A stretch of 64,000 bases of DNA from G013214665 sp964649815 (GCA_964649815.1 CAZYQC010000004.1:1-64000), one strand, 5' to 3'. Counted from the stretch's first letter, positions 1-8,804 are shown. Notes: generated from the sequence alone by a model not told the origin. A program made the numbers and translations.

Positions 1-1136
1 AGCACCGCCGGGTCGAGGATTTCAACACCGGCGATAACGAAGGCGTGGGCCTTTACCAGGTCACGCAATTCCACGACCCGGCCAAGGTTGGCGAACGTTT
101 TTCTGCGGCGGCTGCTTATCTGCATCCGGTCATGGATCAACGGGCGAACCTGACTGTCTTGACCAAGGTGCGCGGCGAAAGGGTCCTTTTTGAGGGCAAG
201 CGGGCTGTTGGGGTTGCTTACCGCGACGGGCGCATGTCCAAGCAGGTGCGCGCAAAGAAAGAGGTGATCCTCTGCGGTGGCGCGTTTGGCTCGCCGCAAA
301 TGTTGCAACTGTCTGGTGTTGGTCGAGCCGATGATTTGCAGGCGCAGGGCATACCTGTGGTGCATGATCTTCCTGGCGTGGGTCAAAACCTGCAGGATCA
401 CCTGGATTTCACGCTGGCATGGAAATCGAAAGACACAGACAACTTTGGGATCGGAGCGACGGGCACCGTTAATTTGACCAAACACATCTTCGCATGGCGC
501 AAAGACGGCTCGGGCATGGTGGCCACGCCTTTTGCCGAAGGCGCGGGGTTCCTCAAAACGGACCCATCGCTCGATCGCGCTGACATTCAGCTGCATTTTG
601 TGATTTCCATCGTCGGTGATCACGCCCGCAAGCTGCATCTTGGCTATGGTTTTTCCTGCCATGTTTGCGCGTTGCGCCCCTATTCGCGTGGCGAAGTGTT
701 CTTGCAATCGGCTGATCCGATGGCCGATCCGGGCATCGATCCGCAATTTTTGGCCGACGAACGCGACCTGCAAACGTTGATCAAAGGCGCGCGCATGACC
801 CGCGAGATCATTATGCAAGAACCGATGGCCAAGTATCGTCACAGAGAACTCTTTGGCACGGAAACGGCCCAGACAGACGCGGATTGGGAGGCGCATATTC
901 GCGCGCGCTCTGACACCATCTATCACCCGGTTGGAACCTGCAAAATGGGGACGGACGACATGGCCGTCGTAGACCCGCAGTTAAAGGTTCATGGTCTGGA
1001 CGGGTTGCGCGTGGTGGATGCGTCGATCATGCCAACGCTGATCGGCGGGAACACGAACGCACCCACAATCATGATTGCAGAGAAAGCCGCAGACATGATC
1101 CGGGCCGAGGCGGGGCTCGATCTGGCTGCGGAATAG
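1..1136 (+). CDS. GMC-family FAD-dependent alcohol/choline dehydrogenase-like oxidoreductase, 5' truncated by window
   Basis: The reading frame is open from the first complete codon at position 3, so the N-terminal FAD-binding Rossmann segment lies outside the window and only about 378 C-terminal residues are visible. The GMC signature 2 region (GGAFGSPQMLQLSGVG) is present. So is the C-terminal active-site region, with the catalytic His in YHPVGTCKMG and the partner Asn in GGNTNAPT. GMC enzymes oxidise alcohols such as choline or polyols. Family membership is clear but the substrate is not. The gene converges on the LacI-type gene, and the sulfonate operon starts just beyond that, so a role with that pathway is possible but unproven. 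Confidence 0.9.
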   Translation, partial: HRRVEDFNTGDNEGVGLYQVTQFHDPAKVGERFSAAAAYLHPVMDQRANLTVLTKVRGERVLFEGKRAVGVAYRDGRMSKQVRAKKEVILCGGAFGSPQMLQLSGVGRADDLQAQGIPVVHDLPGVGQNLQDHLDFTLAWKSKDTDNFGIGATGTVNLTKHIFAWRKDGSGMVATPFAEGAGFLKTDPSLDRADIQLHFVISIVGDHARKLHLGYGFSCHVCALRPYSRGEVFLQSADPMADPGIDPQFLADERDLQTLIKGARMTREIIMQEPMAKYRHRELFGTETAQTDADWEAHIRARSDTIYHPVGTCKMGTDDMAVVDPQLKVHGLDGLRVVDASIMPTLIGGNTNAPTIMIAEKAADMIRAEAGLDLAAE

Positions 1137-1168
1137 CAACGCTGGCTGGCGGGGTCGCTTGGATGGCG

Positions 1169-2185
1169 TCAAAGGGCGCGCAAAGAGCCTCGCATAATCA
1201 GGTTGCTTTCTAGCTCGATAGAAGCACCTGCGCTTTTTCGTTCGACCATCTCGATCAGCTCGGTCGCCGCGCGATCGCCCATCCGGCGATGTGGGACATG
1301 AACGGTCGTGATGGAAGGCGTCGTGATGCGGGCCAGTTCAATATCGTCAAACCCGGTCACTGATACGTCGCCCGGAACATCGATATTCATCGCGCGCGCC
1401 TGCTGCAGGGCGCCCACAGCCAAAACATCGTTGGCGCACATCACGACGGTTGGTCGCGGGTTGTTTTGCATCAAAGTCTCAAAGGCGCGTGCGCCGTTTT
1501 CAATTTCGTAAGGCGTCTCGACCATCGGCGCGGCAGACGGATCCAACCCATGCGCACGCAAGGCATCCTGAATGCCGCCAAGGCGCCCGGCGGCGCGGTC
1601 GTTCCCTTGGACAATGCCCGAGATGATGCCAACGTGGCGATGCCCCATCGACAGGACCTTGTCTGCCAGCGCGCGCATGGATGCGCGATTGTCGAACCCG
1701 ATGGCGGGGCGTTGAATTTGTTTGGAGAAAGACCAGGCGATAAGCGTCGGCACCCCGCGTTTGTCGAGGTACTCATAGATAGCCTCGTCACGTTCGTATC
1801 CGATCAGCAACAGTCCATCTGCACCGCGCGCAACCAACGCGCGGATTTGCTCGGCCTCTAATTCCGGCTGATAAGCGTTGCTTGCGACCAAAAGAGTATA
1901 GCCAAGCGCGTGCAGCTTTTCCTGAAAGGCCTGAATGCCACGCGCAAAGATCGCGTTCTCCATCGTTGGAATAATGGCGCCGATCGTCGTGGTGCGTTTC
2001 GCAGCCATTGCGCGGGCGCCAAAATGCGGCGTGTATCCCAAAAGGTCGACCGCCTGCATGACCCGTTCGCGCGTCTCATCCGACACTTTGCCCGACCTGT
2101 TCAAAGCCCGCGACACGGTCGCCGTGGACACGCCCGCGCGTTTGGCTACGTCGTCCAGCGTGGGCAGGTTGAGGTCGTCTGACAT
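1169..2185 (-). CDS. LacI/GalR-family transcriptional repressor, likely local regulator of the TRAP/hps-like operon
   Basis: A 338-residue protein with an N-terminal LacI helix-turn-helix (LPTLDDVAKRAGVSTATVSR, about residues 7-26), a hinge (NRSGKVSDETRERV) and a periplasmic-binding-like effector domain (VTGFDDIELARITTPSITTV near the C terminus). The ATG at 2185 is chosen because the DNA-binding domain begins right after it; the frame is open to 2293 but that extension matches nothing. It is transcribed away from the TRAP/dehydrogenase operon, with two LacI-type palindromes between them. It therefore probably represses that operon, and itself, until the substrate or a metabolite such as a DHPS derivative binds. 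The effector is inferred, not shown. Confidence 0.93.
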   Translation of the reverse strand: MSDDLNLPTLDDVAKRAGVSTATVSRALNRSGKVSDETRERVMQAVDLLGYTPHFGARAMAAKRTTTIGAIIPTMENAIFARGIQAFQEKLHALGYTLLVASNAYQPELEAEQIRALVARGADGLLLIGYERDEAIYEYLDKRGVPTLIAWSFSKQIQRPAIGFDNRASMRALADKVLSMGHRHVGIISGIVQGNDRAAGRLGGIQDALRAHGLDPSAAPMVETPYEIENGARAFETLMQNNPRPTVVMCANDVLAVGALQQARAMNIDVPGDVSVTGFDDIELARITTPSITTVHVPHRRMGDRAATELIEMVERKSAGASIELESNLIMRGSLRAL

Positions 2186-2278
2186 TGGTCTCCCAGAGGG
2201 TGTTTCCCGGCTCATCCAGTTTAGTTCGAATTGATCGGTTGCGCACTGAAAACATTCGGGTCCGACTTGTGCTGTGGA

Positions 2279-2315
2279 TGTAAGCGCTTGCACGAATCGA
2301 ATGTAAACGCTTACA
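2279..2315. promoter_or_regulatory. Two tandem LacI-type operators
   Basis: TGTAAGCGCTTGCA at 2279-2292 and TGTAAACGCTTACA at 2302-2315 both fit the LacI/CcpA-type operator pattern TGTAANCGNTTACA, the second perfectly. Their centres are 23 bp apart, about two helical turns, which would place two dimers on the same face of the DNA. They lie between the LacI gene and the start of the transporter operon. Confidence 0.85.
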
Positions 2316-2348
2316 GTCCCGCATGAGCCAGTGGCTTGGGAGGCTATT

Positions 2349-2534
2349 TTGACACTTTACGCGTCTGTAATCGTGTTCGTCGTCTATTTCACAAACGTTG
2401 CATTGGGCGCTTTTTCAGGAAGCGCGTTCCTGGGTGATATCGGCGAAATGCTGGTTCTTTTCGCGGCGACGATCCTGTTCGTCATCGCGATCTTACAAAA
2501 AGAAGCTGCCCGAAAGGACAAAGACGGCAGCTAA
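2349..2534 (+). CDS. Small single- or double-span membrane protein preceding TRAP SBP
   Basis: A 61-67 residue hydrophobic protein with two predicted membrane stretches (SVIVFVVYFTNVALGAF and MLVLFAATILFVIAIL) and a charged tail ending EAARKDKDGS. The frame is open from a GTG at 2331, but a good ribosome-binding site (GGGAGG, 2338-2343) sits 5 nt before an in-frame TTG at 2349, so TTG is the preferred start. It lies 21 bp before the DctP gene and just after the LacI operators, so it is the first gene of the operon. I do not recognise a family. It could be an accessory of the TRAP membrane complex. Confidence 0.6.
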   Translation: MTLYASVIVFVVYFTNVALGAFSGSAFLGDIGEMLVLFAATILFVIAILQKEAARKDKDGS

Positions 2535-2555
2535 GGGTTTTCTAGGGAGGAACAC

Positions 2556-3704
2556 ATGAAAGAAGAAGAGACATATCTGGCATCCGCCGAGCGTCGCAAC
2601 TTTCTCAAACTGGCGTCTGCAGGCAGCTTTACCGCTGCTTTGGTGGCAGGCGCAGGCGGGATGTTGTGGTCAAGCGAAGCTGCCGCGCAAACCGCCAACG
2701 AAGAGCGCGAGCGCGAGAAAGCCGCGGATCACATCATGATCGTCGCAACCGCATATGTCCTGGGGGCGTCGCGCAGCTATCCGATCATGCAGCTCGACCT
2801 CAAGGAAAATATCCAGAACGCGACAAACGGCAAAGTCTACGTCAAGCTCGCACCAGGTGGTCAGCTTGGAGCCGGCGGCGCCCTTGTTCAGGCGGTTCAG
2901 GGTGGCACAATCCAGGCGGCCCAGCACTCGCTGTCGAACTTTGCGCCTTTTGCCTCGACGGTTGACCTGATCAACATGCCGTATCTCTGCGGCTCGAACC
3001 AGCGCTTCACCAATCTGGTGAATTCAGACTTCTGGAACGCCGAAGTGCATCCAAAAGTCGAAGCCAACGGCTTTAAAGCGCTGTTCTACGTCAACATCGA
3101 CCCGCGTGTCGTCGCGGTGCGCAAAGGTGGCGCAGGCGCGGTTCTGTCCCCATCCGATCTGGGCGGTGTTAAGTTCCGTGTTCCAGGCTCAAAGATGCTG
3201 CAGCAATACTATCGTATGGTGGGCGCGAACCCGACGCCGGTTGCTTGGGGCGAAACGCCTTCCGCGATCAAGCAAGGCGTCGCAGACGCGCTTGACCCAT
3301 CTGTCGGCGCTCTCTTTGTCTTTGGCTTCAAAGACATCCTCAGCCACGTGACATTCACGCAGGCGGTGCCAGACAGCCAAGTTTATTCCTGTAACTTGGA
3401 ATGGTTCAACTCCATGCCAGCGGACGTTCAGGACGGTATTATGTGGGGGTCTGAAATGACCGCGCATCAGAACCTGGCGAAAGTGCCATCCGCACGGTCT
3501 TATGCGATGTCCGAGCTGGCCAAGGCGGGCGTCGAATTCCACAGTCTCAGCGACGATCAGCTGGCCGAATGGCAAGCTGCCGGTGGCTACCAGCGGTCCG
3601 AATGGGACGAGTTCAAAGTCGATCTGGCTGGCTCGATGGATAACTTCGCCAAAATGGAAGAAGCGGCAGGCACACAGGGCAAATACTTCGTCCACGACGC
3701 CTAA
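2556..3704 (+). CDS. TRAP transporter substrate-binding protein (DctP family), Tat-exported
   Basis: A 382-residue periplasmic binding protein of the TRAP family. The N terminus carries a twin-arginine motif (ERRNFLK, Arg13-Arg14), a hydrophobic stretch and a cleavage region near EAAAQ at about residues 41-45, so export is expected through Tat rather than Sec. The body has typical DctP features: a gly-rich LAPGGQLGAGG early on, and the conserved Arg region KFRVPGSKM that normally salt-bridges an acidic ligand. GGAGG precedes the ATG. With the DctQ and DctM genes downstream it forms a sodium-driven uptake system. The hps-like enzymes that follow suggest the ligand is DHPS (HpsK-type), but the ligand cannot be read from the sequence. 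Confidence 0.93.
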   Translation: MKEEETYLASAERRNFLKLASAGSFTAALVAGAGGMLWSSEAAAQTANEEREREKAADHIMIVATAYVLGASRSYPIMQLDLKENIQNATNGKVYVKLAPGGQLGAGGALVQAVQGGTIQAAQHSLSNFAPFASTVDLINMPYLCGSNQRFTNLVNSDFWNAEVHPKVEANGFKALFYVNIDPRVVAVRKGGAGAVLSPSDLGGVKFRVPGSKMLQQYYRMVGANPTPVAWGETPSAIKQGVADALDPSVGALFVFGFKDILSHVTFTQAVPDSQVYSCNLEWFNSMPADVQDGIMWGSEMTAHQNLAKVPSARSYAMSELAKAGVEFHSLSDDQLAEWQAAGGYQRSEWDEFKVDLAGSMDNFAKMEEAAGTQGKYFVHDA

Positions 3705-3712
3705 TACACCGC

Positions 3713-3755
3713 GCGAGCACCTGCTTTTGACGGGTGCTCGCCCTTTCCTTTTCTA
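3713..3755 (+). terminator. Intra-operon hairpin with T-rich tail after dctP
   Basis: GCGAGCACC (3713-3721) pairs perfectly with GGTGCTCGC (3733-3741) across an 11-nt loop and is followed by CCTTTCCTTTTC. It lies between the binding-protein gene and the membrane-subunit genes on the same strand. It is probably a partial terminator or 3' mRNA stabiliser that makes the binding protein more abundant than the permease. Confidence 0.75.
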
Positions 3756-3811
3756 CGCAGCACCGCCCAGCCGTCTCGCGCGGGGTGGGCTGCATCTTCC
3801 GAGGGTCCGCT

Positions 3812-4324
3812 ATGGATTTCCTGCGCCACATTGACCGCAATGCAGAGCGTTGGCTGCTTCTTACGTTTTACGTGATGCTGGTTATCACGATGGCGGTAGA
3901 AGTCATCCGGCGCGAGGCGTTCTCTTATTCCTCCATCTGGGGCGAAGAGATCGTTCGCTATTCCTTCATCTATCTCGCCTGGATCGGAGCGGCAGCTGCC
4001 GTGCGTGAACGCGCCCATATCCGCATCGACGTGATCATGCATTACCTGCCACAACGACCAAAAGCGTTGCTTTATATCTTTGGCGATTTGGTCATGCTTT
4101 TCGTCGCGGTTATCGCTGTCTATTGGTCTTACGAGGCGGTCCACATCTCGGCCAAGTTCGGCTCTGTCACCGACGGGCTACGCATTTCCAAAGTTTGGTT
4201 CCTCATGGCGGTCCCCCTTGGGTTTGCCCTTATGATTTGGCGCTTGCTGCAATCGCTGCGCCGAGACCTGATATCGCTGCGAACGGGCCAGCCCGTTTAC
4301 CAAGGCGATACGCTGTTTGATTGA
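3812..4324 (+). CDS. TRAP transporter small permease subunit (DctQ family)
   Basis: A 170-residue protein with four hydrophobic segments (starting at WLLLTFYVMLVITMAV, SFIYLAWIGAAAAV, YIFGDLVMLFVAVIAV and WFLMAVPLGFALMIW), the standard DctQ layout. The family-typical Glu and Arg residues (WGEEIVRY; RERAHIRID) lie in and after the second segment. The ATG at 3812 is preferred over upstream in-frame starts because it begins directly before the conserved domain and gives the usual family length. It pairs with the large permease 10 bp downstream. Confidence 0.92.
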   Translation: MDFLRHIDRNAERWLLLTFYVMLVITMAVEVIRREAFSYSSIWGEEIVRYSFIYLAWIGAAAAVRERAHIRIDVIMHYLPQRPKALLYIFGDLVMLFVAVIAVYWSYEAVHISAKFGSVTDGLRISKVWFLMAVPLGFALMIWRLLQSLRRDLISLRTGQPVYQGDTLFD

Positions 4325-4334
4325 GGGCTAGCGG

Positions 4335-5663
4335 ATGCTTTGGAACACACTGAATCAAACGGTCGAACTGGGTTGGGACTTTTACGTTCCGGTCATTATG
4401 TTCGTCGCTCTTATCGCGCTCGCGGTGCCGGTCTGGGCCGCCATTGGCTCGGCTGCGATCCTTATGCTGGTGATGTCCGGCGATCTGCCGCTCAGCCTGG
4501 TTGGTGAGAAACTCTTTACCGGCATCGACGCCTTTGCCTTGACGGCGGTGCCTCTCTTTATCCTCACGGGCGACGTGCTGGTCCGAACGGGGTTGTCCCG
4601 CAAGTTTCTGGACGTTGCAGAGGCGTTGACCTGCTTTGCAAAGGGCGGCTTTGGCTCTGCCACCGTTTTGGTCTGCGGCATGTTCGCGGCGATCTCGGGT
4701 TCCGATGCGGCGGGTGCTGCGGCGGTTGGCCGGATGACAATCGCGCGCCTGGTGGAAAGCGGATATCCGCGCCCCTATGCCTGCGCATTGGTGGCGGCCG
4801 GTGCCTGTACCGGTATCCTGATCCCACCTTCGATTGCCTACATCATCATCGGCCTTGTCTTGGGTATTTCTGCCTCCACACTCTTTTTGGCGGCGCTGAT
4901 CCCAGGTTTGGCCATATTGATTTCCATCCTCGTGACCAATTTGATCGTCAACCGCATCTATTCTTACGAAGGCGGCGGCCAGATGACGATGGCGGATTGG
5001 TCCAGCAATTTGGTACGCGCGCTCAAATCCGGCTGGTACGCTTTCATCGTGCCGGGGATCATCTTTTACGGCATTTTCTCGGGTCGGCTCACCCCGACCG
5101 AGGCGGGCGCCACAGCCGTGGTGGTCACAATCATCATGGGCTTTATCTTGCGCACGCTGAGCTTTGCGGATTTCCCCGCCATGCTGATCAGCTCGGCCAA
5201 GGTGAACGGCGTCATCCTGCCGATCATTGCTTTTTCCGCACCATTGGCCGAGGCGTTGGCGATCATGGGGGTTCCCCAAGGCTTTGTGACAGCAGTCACC
5301 GGACTGACAGATGAACCCTGGCTTTTGATTTTGCTCATGATCGGCATTCTGATCGCAGCAGGCTGTGTGATGGAAACCACGCCAAACATCGTGATCCTCG
5401 CACCCATTCTGAAGCCACTTGCCGACAACATTGGCATGAACGAAATTCAGTTCTGCATCATGATGATCACCGCCTTGGGCGTGGGCTTTATCACGCCGCC
5501 TTTGGGTCTGAACCTCTTTGTGGTGTCTGGCATCACGGGCGAGTCGATCCTCAAGATCGCAGCACGCGCAGTGCCGTTTGTGCTGTGCATGTTTGTCGTC
5601 GTGATCTTGATCGCCTATGTTCCGGCTCTGTCCACGGCCCTTCTTCCTGATATCTATAAGTAA
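4335..5663 (+). CDS. TRAP transporter large permease subunit (DctM family)
   Basis: A 442-residue, very hydrophobic protein of typical DctM length with about 12 membrane segments. Recognisable DctM motifs are PLFILTGDVLVRTGLSRK, the gly/ser-rich SGSDAAGAAAVG in the middle of the first half, IPPSIAYIIIG, and FITPPLGLNLFVVSG near the C terminus. It is the sodium/substrate channel of the TRAP system, 10 bp after DctQ and 12 bp before the HpsN-like gene, so all are one transcription unit. Confidence 0.95.
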   Translation: MLWNTLNQTVELGWDFYVPVIMFVALIALAVPVWAAIGSAAILMLVMSGDLPLSLVGEKLFTGIDAFALTAVPLFILTGDVLVRTGLSRKFLDVAEALTCFAKGGFGSATVLVCGMFAAISGSDAAGAAAVGRMTIARLVESGYPRPYACALVAAGACTGILIPPSIAYIIIGLVLGISASTLFLAALIPGLAILISILVTNLIVNRIYSYEGGGQMTMADWSSNLVRALKSGWYAFIVPGIIFYGIFSGRLTPTEAGATAVVVTIIMGFILRTLSFADFPAMLISSAKVNGVILPIIAFSAPLAEALAIMGVPQGFVTAVTGLTDEPWLLILLMIGILIAAGCVMETTPNIVILAPILKPLADNIGMNEIQFCIMMITALGVGFITPPLGLNLFVVSGITGESILKIAARAVPFVLCMFVVVILIAYVPALSTALLPDIYK

Positions 5664-5675
5664 CGAAAAGCAATC

Positions 5676-6983
5676 ATGGCCCGAGAATACCTGAAAAAAG
5701 CAACACTCACGTCCAAGTCGGACGCGTCAGAAGTACACGATACCGTGGTTCAAATTTTGAACGACATCGAAACGGGCGGCGACGCGGCGGCGATGGAATA
5801 CGCAGCCAAATTCGACAAATACGAAGGCGATATCCTGCTGACCGAAGCAGAGATCGAAGCCGCCAGCGCCTTGGTGCCCGACAAGCTGAAGGCAGACATC
5901 CAGTTTGCCCATGACAACGTCAAACGCTTTGCCCAGATGCAAAAGTCAACCGTGTCGGATGTGCAGTATGAGGTCGTGCCGGGTTTGATTGCGGGGCAAA
6001 AGGCCATCCCTGTTGATGCGGCTGGATGTTACGTACCGGGCGGTCGCTACAGCCACATTGCCTCGGCCATCATGACGGTCACGACTGCGAAAGTGGCCGG
6101 GTGTAAGCACATCACGGCATGCTCTCCACCGCGCCCCGGCGTCGGGGTGGCGCCTGCAATCATTTATGCGGCGCATATCTGCGGTGCGGACAAGATCCTG
6201 GCGATGGGTGGTGTGCAGGGCGTTGCGGCAATGACCTTTGGTCTCTTTGGCCTGCCAAAGGCGAACATCCTTGTTGGCCCCGGCAACCAATTCGTCGCCG
6301 AGGCGAAACGTATTCTCTTTGGCCGGGTAGGCATCGACATGATCGCAGGTCCGACCGACAGCCTGGTGCTGGCAGACGGCAAAGCGGATCCTATGATCGT
6401 CGCCACCGACTTGGTCAGCCAAGCCGAGCATGGATACAACTCTCCCGTTTGGTTGGTGACGGACTCGCGCGATCTGGCCGAAGAGGTGATGGCCCTGGTG
6501 CCGGATCTGATCGACGATCTGCCCGAAGTGAACCGCGACAACGCGACCGCTGCGTGGCGGGACTATGCCGAAGTGATCCTCTGTGCCGACCGCGAGGAAA
6601 TGGCCGCGACCTCTGATGATTACGCGCCGGAACATCTGACTGTTCAGGCTGAAGATCTGGATTGGTGGCTCGAACGTTTGACCTGCTATGGCTCGCTCTT
6701 CTTGGGGGAAGAGACAACTGTGTCCTATGGCGACAAAGCCTCTGGCACAAACCACGTGCTGCCGACGTCAGGCGCGGCGAACTACACCGGGGGTCTTTCT
6801 GTTCACAAGTATATGAAGATCGTCACGTGGCAGCGGGCCACGCGCGAAGGATCGAAACCTGTCGCCGAGGCGACGGCCCGGATTTCGCGTTTGGAAGGCA
6901 TGGAGGGCCATGCGCGTGCCGCTGACGTGAGACTGGCCAAGTACTTCCCGGGCGAGAACTTCGATCTGTCAGCAGATGGATGA
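5676..6983 (+). CDS. hpsN: HpsN-like sulfopropanediol (DHPS) 3-dehydrogenase, histidinol dehydrogenase fold
   Basis: A 435-residue member of the histidinol dehydrogenase superfamily. The zinc-ligand and catalytic set is visible: Gln249 and His252 (SQAEHGY), Glu319-His320 (APEHL), Asp353 (GDKASGTNH) and His412 (GMEGHARA). No other histidine-biosynthesis gene is nearby. It is embedded between a TRAP transporter and an SDR plus zinc dehydrogenases, the arrangement described for DHPS catabolism in Cupriavidus pinatubonensis and roseobacters. HpsN there oxidises (R)-DHPS in two NAD+-dependent steps to (R)-sulfolactate in the cytoplasm. The hpsN call rests on family plus context. A different alcohol substrate, as in other HisD-like paralogues, is the main alternative. 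Confidence 0.82.
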   Translation: MAREYLKKATLTSKSDASEVHDTVVQILNDIETGGDAAAMEYAAKFDKYEGDILLTEAEIEAASALVPDKLKADIQFAHDNVKRFAQMQKSTVSDVQYEVVPGLIAGQKAIPVDAAGCYVPGGRYSHIASAIMTVTTAKVAGCKHITACSPPRPGVGVAPAIIYAAHICGADKILAMGGVQGVAAMTFGLFGLPKANILVGPGNQFVAEAKRILFGRVGIDMIAGPTDSLVLADGKADPMIVATDLVSQAEHGYNSPVWLVTDSRDLAEEVMALVPDLIDDLPEVNRDNATAAWRDYAEVILCADREEMAATSDDYAPEHLTVQAEDLDWWLERLTCYGSLFLGEETTVSYGDKASGTNHVLPTSGAANYTGGLSVHKYMKIVTWQRATREGSKPVAEATARISRLEGMEGHARAADVRLAKYFPGENFDLSADG

Positions 6984-7737
6984 TCCACGCGATCTATTCG
7001 ATCTGAGCGGGCGAACAGCTTGCGTCACTGGCGCAAGCTCTGGCCTAGGGCGCCGCGCAGCACATGCTTTGGCGCGCGCTGGCGCCAAGGTCGTTGTCGT
7101 GGCGCGACGGGCCGAGGCGCTTGGCGCGGCCATTGACGAGATAGAGGGGCAGGGTGCTGCGGTTGTTGCAGATGTGGCGGACCGATCCCAATTGGCGTCC
7201 ATCGCCAAACGCATCAGCGACCCGTTCGGAGCGCCTGATATTCTGGTGCATGCCGCCGGCCTCAACACCCGCGAAGCAGCCGACGATGTGACGGCGAATG
7301 GGTGGGACCAAACCCTGGCCATCAACCTCTCTGCCCCGTTTTTCCTCAGCCAAGCCCTTGTCCCGGCGATGAAGGAAAAGGGCTGGGGGCGGATCGTCAA
7401 CTTTGCATCATTGCAATCAAGCCGAGCCTTTCCCGGCGGAATTGCCTATGGCGCAACCAAAGGCGGTGTCGCGCAATTGACCCGCGCAATGGCCGAGGCT
7501 TGGTCGCCCTTTGGGATCACCGCCAATGCCATTGGCCCTGGTTTTTTCCCAACCGAGCTGACGCAAGCCGTCTTTGACGACGCCGAGCGTGCGGCCCGAA
7601 ACGCAGCGCAGACCTGCATGAACCGCAACGGCCTCATGTCCGACATTGACGGCCCTATGCTCTTTCTGTGTTCTGACGCCTCGGCCTATGTCACCGGGCA
7701 GGTTCTGATGGTCGATGGAGGATTTACCGCGAAATGA
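6976..7737 (+). CDS. Short-chain dehydrogenase/reductase, likely DHPS 2-dehydrogenase (HpsO/HpsP role)
   Basis: A 253-residue classical SDR: cofactor motif GASSGLG at residues 19-25, Asn-Ser-Tyr-Lys tetrad around N118, S145, Y158 and K162 (YGATKGG), and a C-terminal VTGQVLMVDGGF. The start overlaps the end of the HpsN-like gene by 8 bp, so the two are translationally coupled. In known hps clusters two 2-dehydrogenases (HpsO and HpsP) interconvert DHPS enantiomers through the 2-keto intermediate so that HpsN can use both. This SDR and the following zinc enzyme are the natural candidates. Which one corresponds to which symbol is not decided here. Confidence 0.85.
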   Translation: MDDPRDLFDLSGRTACVTGASSGLGRRAAHALARAGAKVVVVARRAEALGAAIDEIEGQGAAVVADVADRSQLASIAKRISDPFGAPDILVHAAGLNTREAADDVTANGWDQTLAINLSAPFFLSQALVPAMKEKGWGRIVNFASLQSSRAFPGGIAYGATKGGVAQLTRAMAEAWSPFGITANAIGPGFFPTELTQAVFDDAERAARNAAQTCMNRNGLMSDIDGPMLFLCSDASAYVTGQVLMVDGGFTAK

Positions 7738-8708
7738 AGGCGTTGGTTTACGAAGGCGTTGAAACGCTAAGCTTCAAAGACGTGCCAGATGCTGTGCCGC
7801 AACAGGACGAGCATCTTATTCGGATCGAGGCTGTGGGCATCTGCGGCTCTGACATGCATGCCTATCTTGGGCACGACGCGCGCAGGCCTGCACCTCTCAT
7901 CCTTGGGCATGAGGCAGCCGGTGTTATCGTAGACGGCCCGCGCGCAGGCGACCGGGTGACGATCAATCCACTTGTGACCTGCCTTGATTGTCCAGCGTGT
8001 CGCCAAGGCCGGGAGAACCTGTGCCCCAACCGGCAGATCATTTCGATGCCACCCCGCGAAGGCGCGTTTGCTCAGCTTGTTGCGATGCCCGAACGGAACT
8101 TGGTCGATGTGCCGGACGACGTCCCTCTCCACAAAGCGGCCTTGGCCGAGCCTTTGGCCGTGAGCTGGCACGCGGTTCGTCTGGCGTTGAATGCTCTGCA
8201 TCCTGGCATGGATCGACGCGCCCTCGTTCTGGGCGGTGGTGCAATCGGGTTGGCGGCAGCTTTGGCATGCCGTGCGATGGGCATCGAAGATGTCACAATC
8301 GCCGAGCCCAATTCTGCTCGGCGTGCCTATTTGCAAGATCGGTGCCAGGAAAACGCTGTTGCTGTACCATCCGGGTCTTACCCAATCGTGATTGACGCTG
8401 TCGGCTATGCGGCCACACGAGAAACCGCCTCTGCCTTGGCCGAAGCCGGGGGGGTGATCGCGCATGTCGGATTGGGCGAAGACACAGGCGGGCTGGACGT
8501 TCGGCGCATGACGCTAAGCGAGATCACTTTTATCGGGACCTATACCTATTCCATGCAAGATTTTCGCGACACTGCCGCAGCGATCTTTGAGGGCAAGCTT
8601 GGGCCTCTAGACTGGTGCGAGCACCGCGATTTGTCCGACGGGTTTGGTGCGTTTAAGGATTTGCGCGCTGGGCGCGTCGCGGCGCCAAAGGTTGTGCTCT
8701 ATCCGTGA
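7734..8708 (+). CDS. Zinc-dependent medium-chain alcohol dehydrogenase, partner of the SDR in the hps-like operon
   Basis: A 324-residue MDR-family enzyme. The catalytic zinc site is visible (ICGSDMH and GHEAAG), as is the structural zinc lobe CLDCPACRQGRENLC (Cys x2 Cys x2 Cys x7 Cys). The nucleotide-binding loop is LGGGAIGLAAAL. ATGA overlap with the SDR stop shows tight coupling. Its likely job is NAD(P)-dependent oxidation or reduction at C2 of the sulfonate diol, paired with the SDR, which would epimerise the substrate. It is slightly short for the family (usually about 340-350), with a compact cofactor domain. Confidence 0.85.
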   Translation: MKALVYEGVETLSFKDVPDAVPQQDEHLIRIEAVGICGSDMHAYLGHDARRPAPLILGHEAAGVIVDGPRAGDRVTINPLVTCLDCPACRQGRENLCPNRQIISMPPREGAFAQLVAMPERNLVDVPDDVPLHKAALAEPLAVSWHAVRLALNALHPGMDRRALVLGGGAIGLAAALACRAMGIEDVTIAEPNSARRAYLQDRCQENAVAVPSGSYPIVIDAVGYAATRETASALAEAGGVIAHVGLGEDTGGLDVRRMTLSEITFIGTYTYSMQDFRDTAAAIFEGKLGPLDWCEHRDLSDGFGAFKDLRAGRVAAPKVVLYP

Positions 8709-8804
8709 GGCGTTGCAGCACCTCAAAATTCGCCTTTGCTATTGCCCGCTTCCTGACGCAGCATCGGCGCGAACCACACATCACCATTCGGGAGGGTATG
8801 TAAA

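Noticed and set aside
4230..5279. Minus-strand frame of 349 codons
   Set aside because: It is antisense to the DctM gene, with a polar His/Asp/Arg-rich composition typical of shadow frames.
5676..6983. Histidinol dehydrogenase for histidine synthesis
   Set aside because: The fold and catalytic residues match, but no other his gene is near and the gene is coupled to TRAP and dehydrogenase genes in an hps-like order, so HpsN is preferred.
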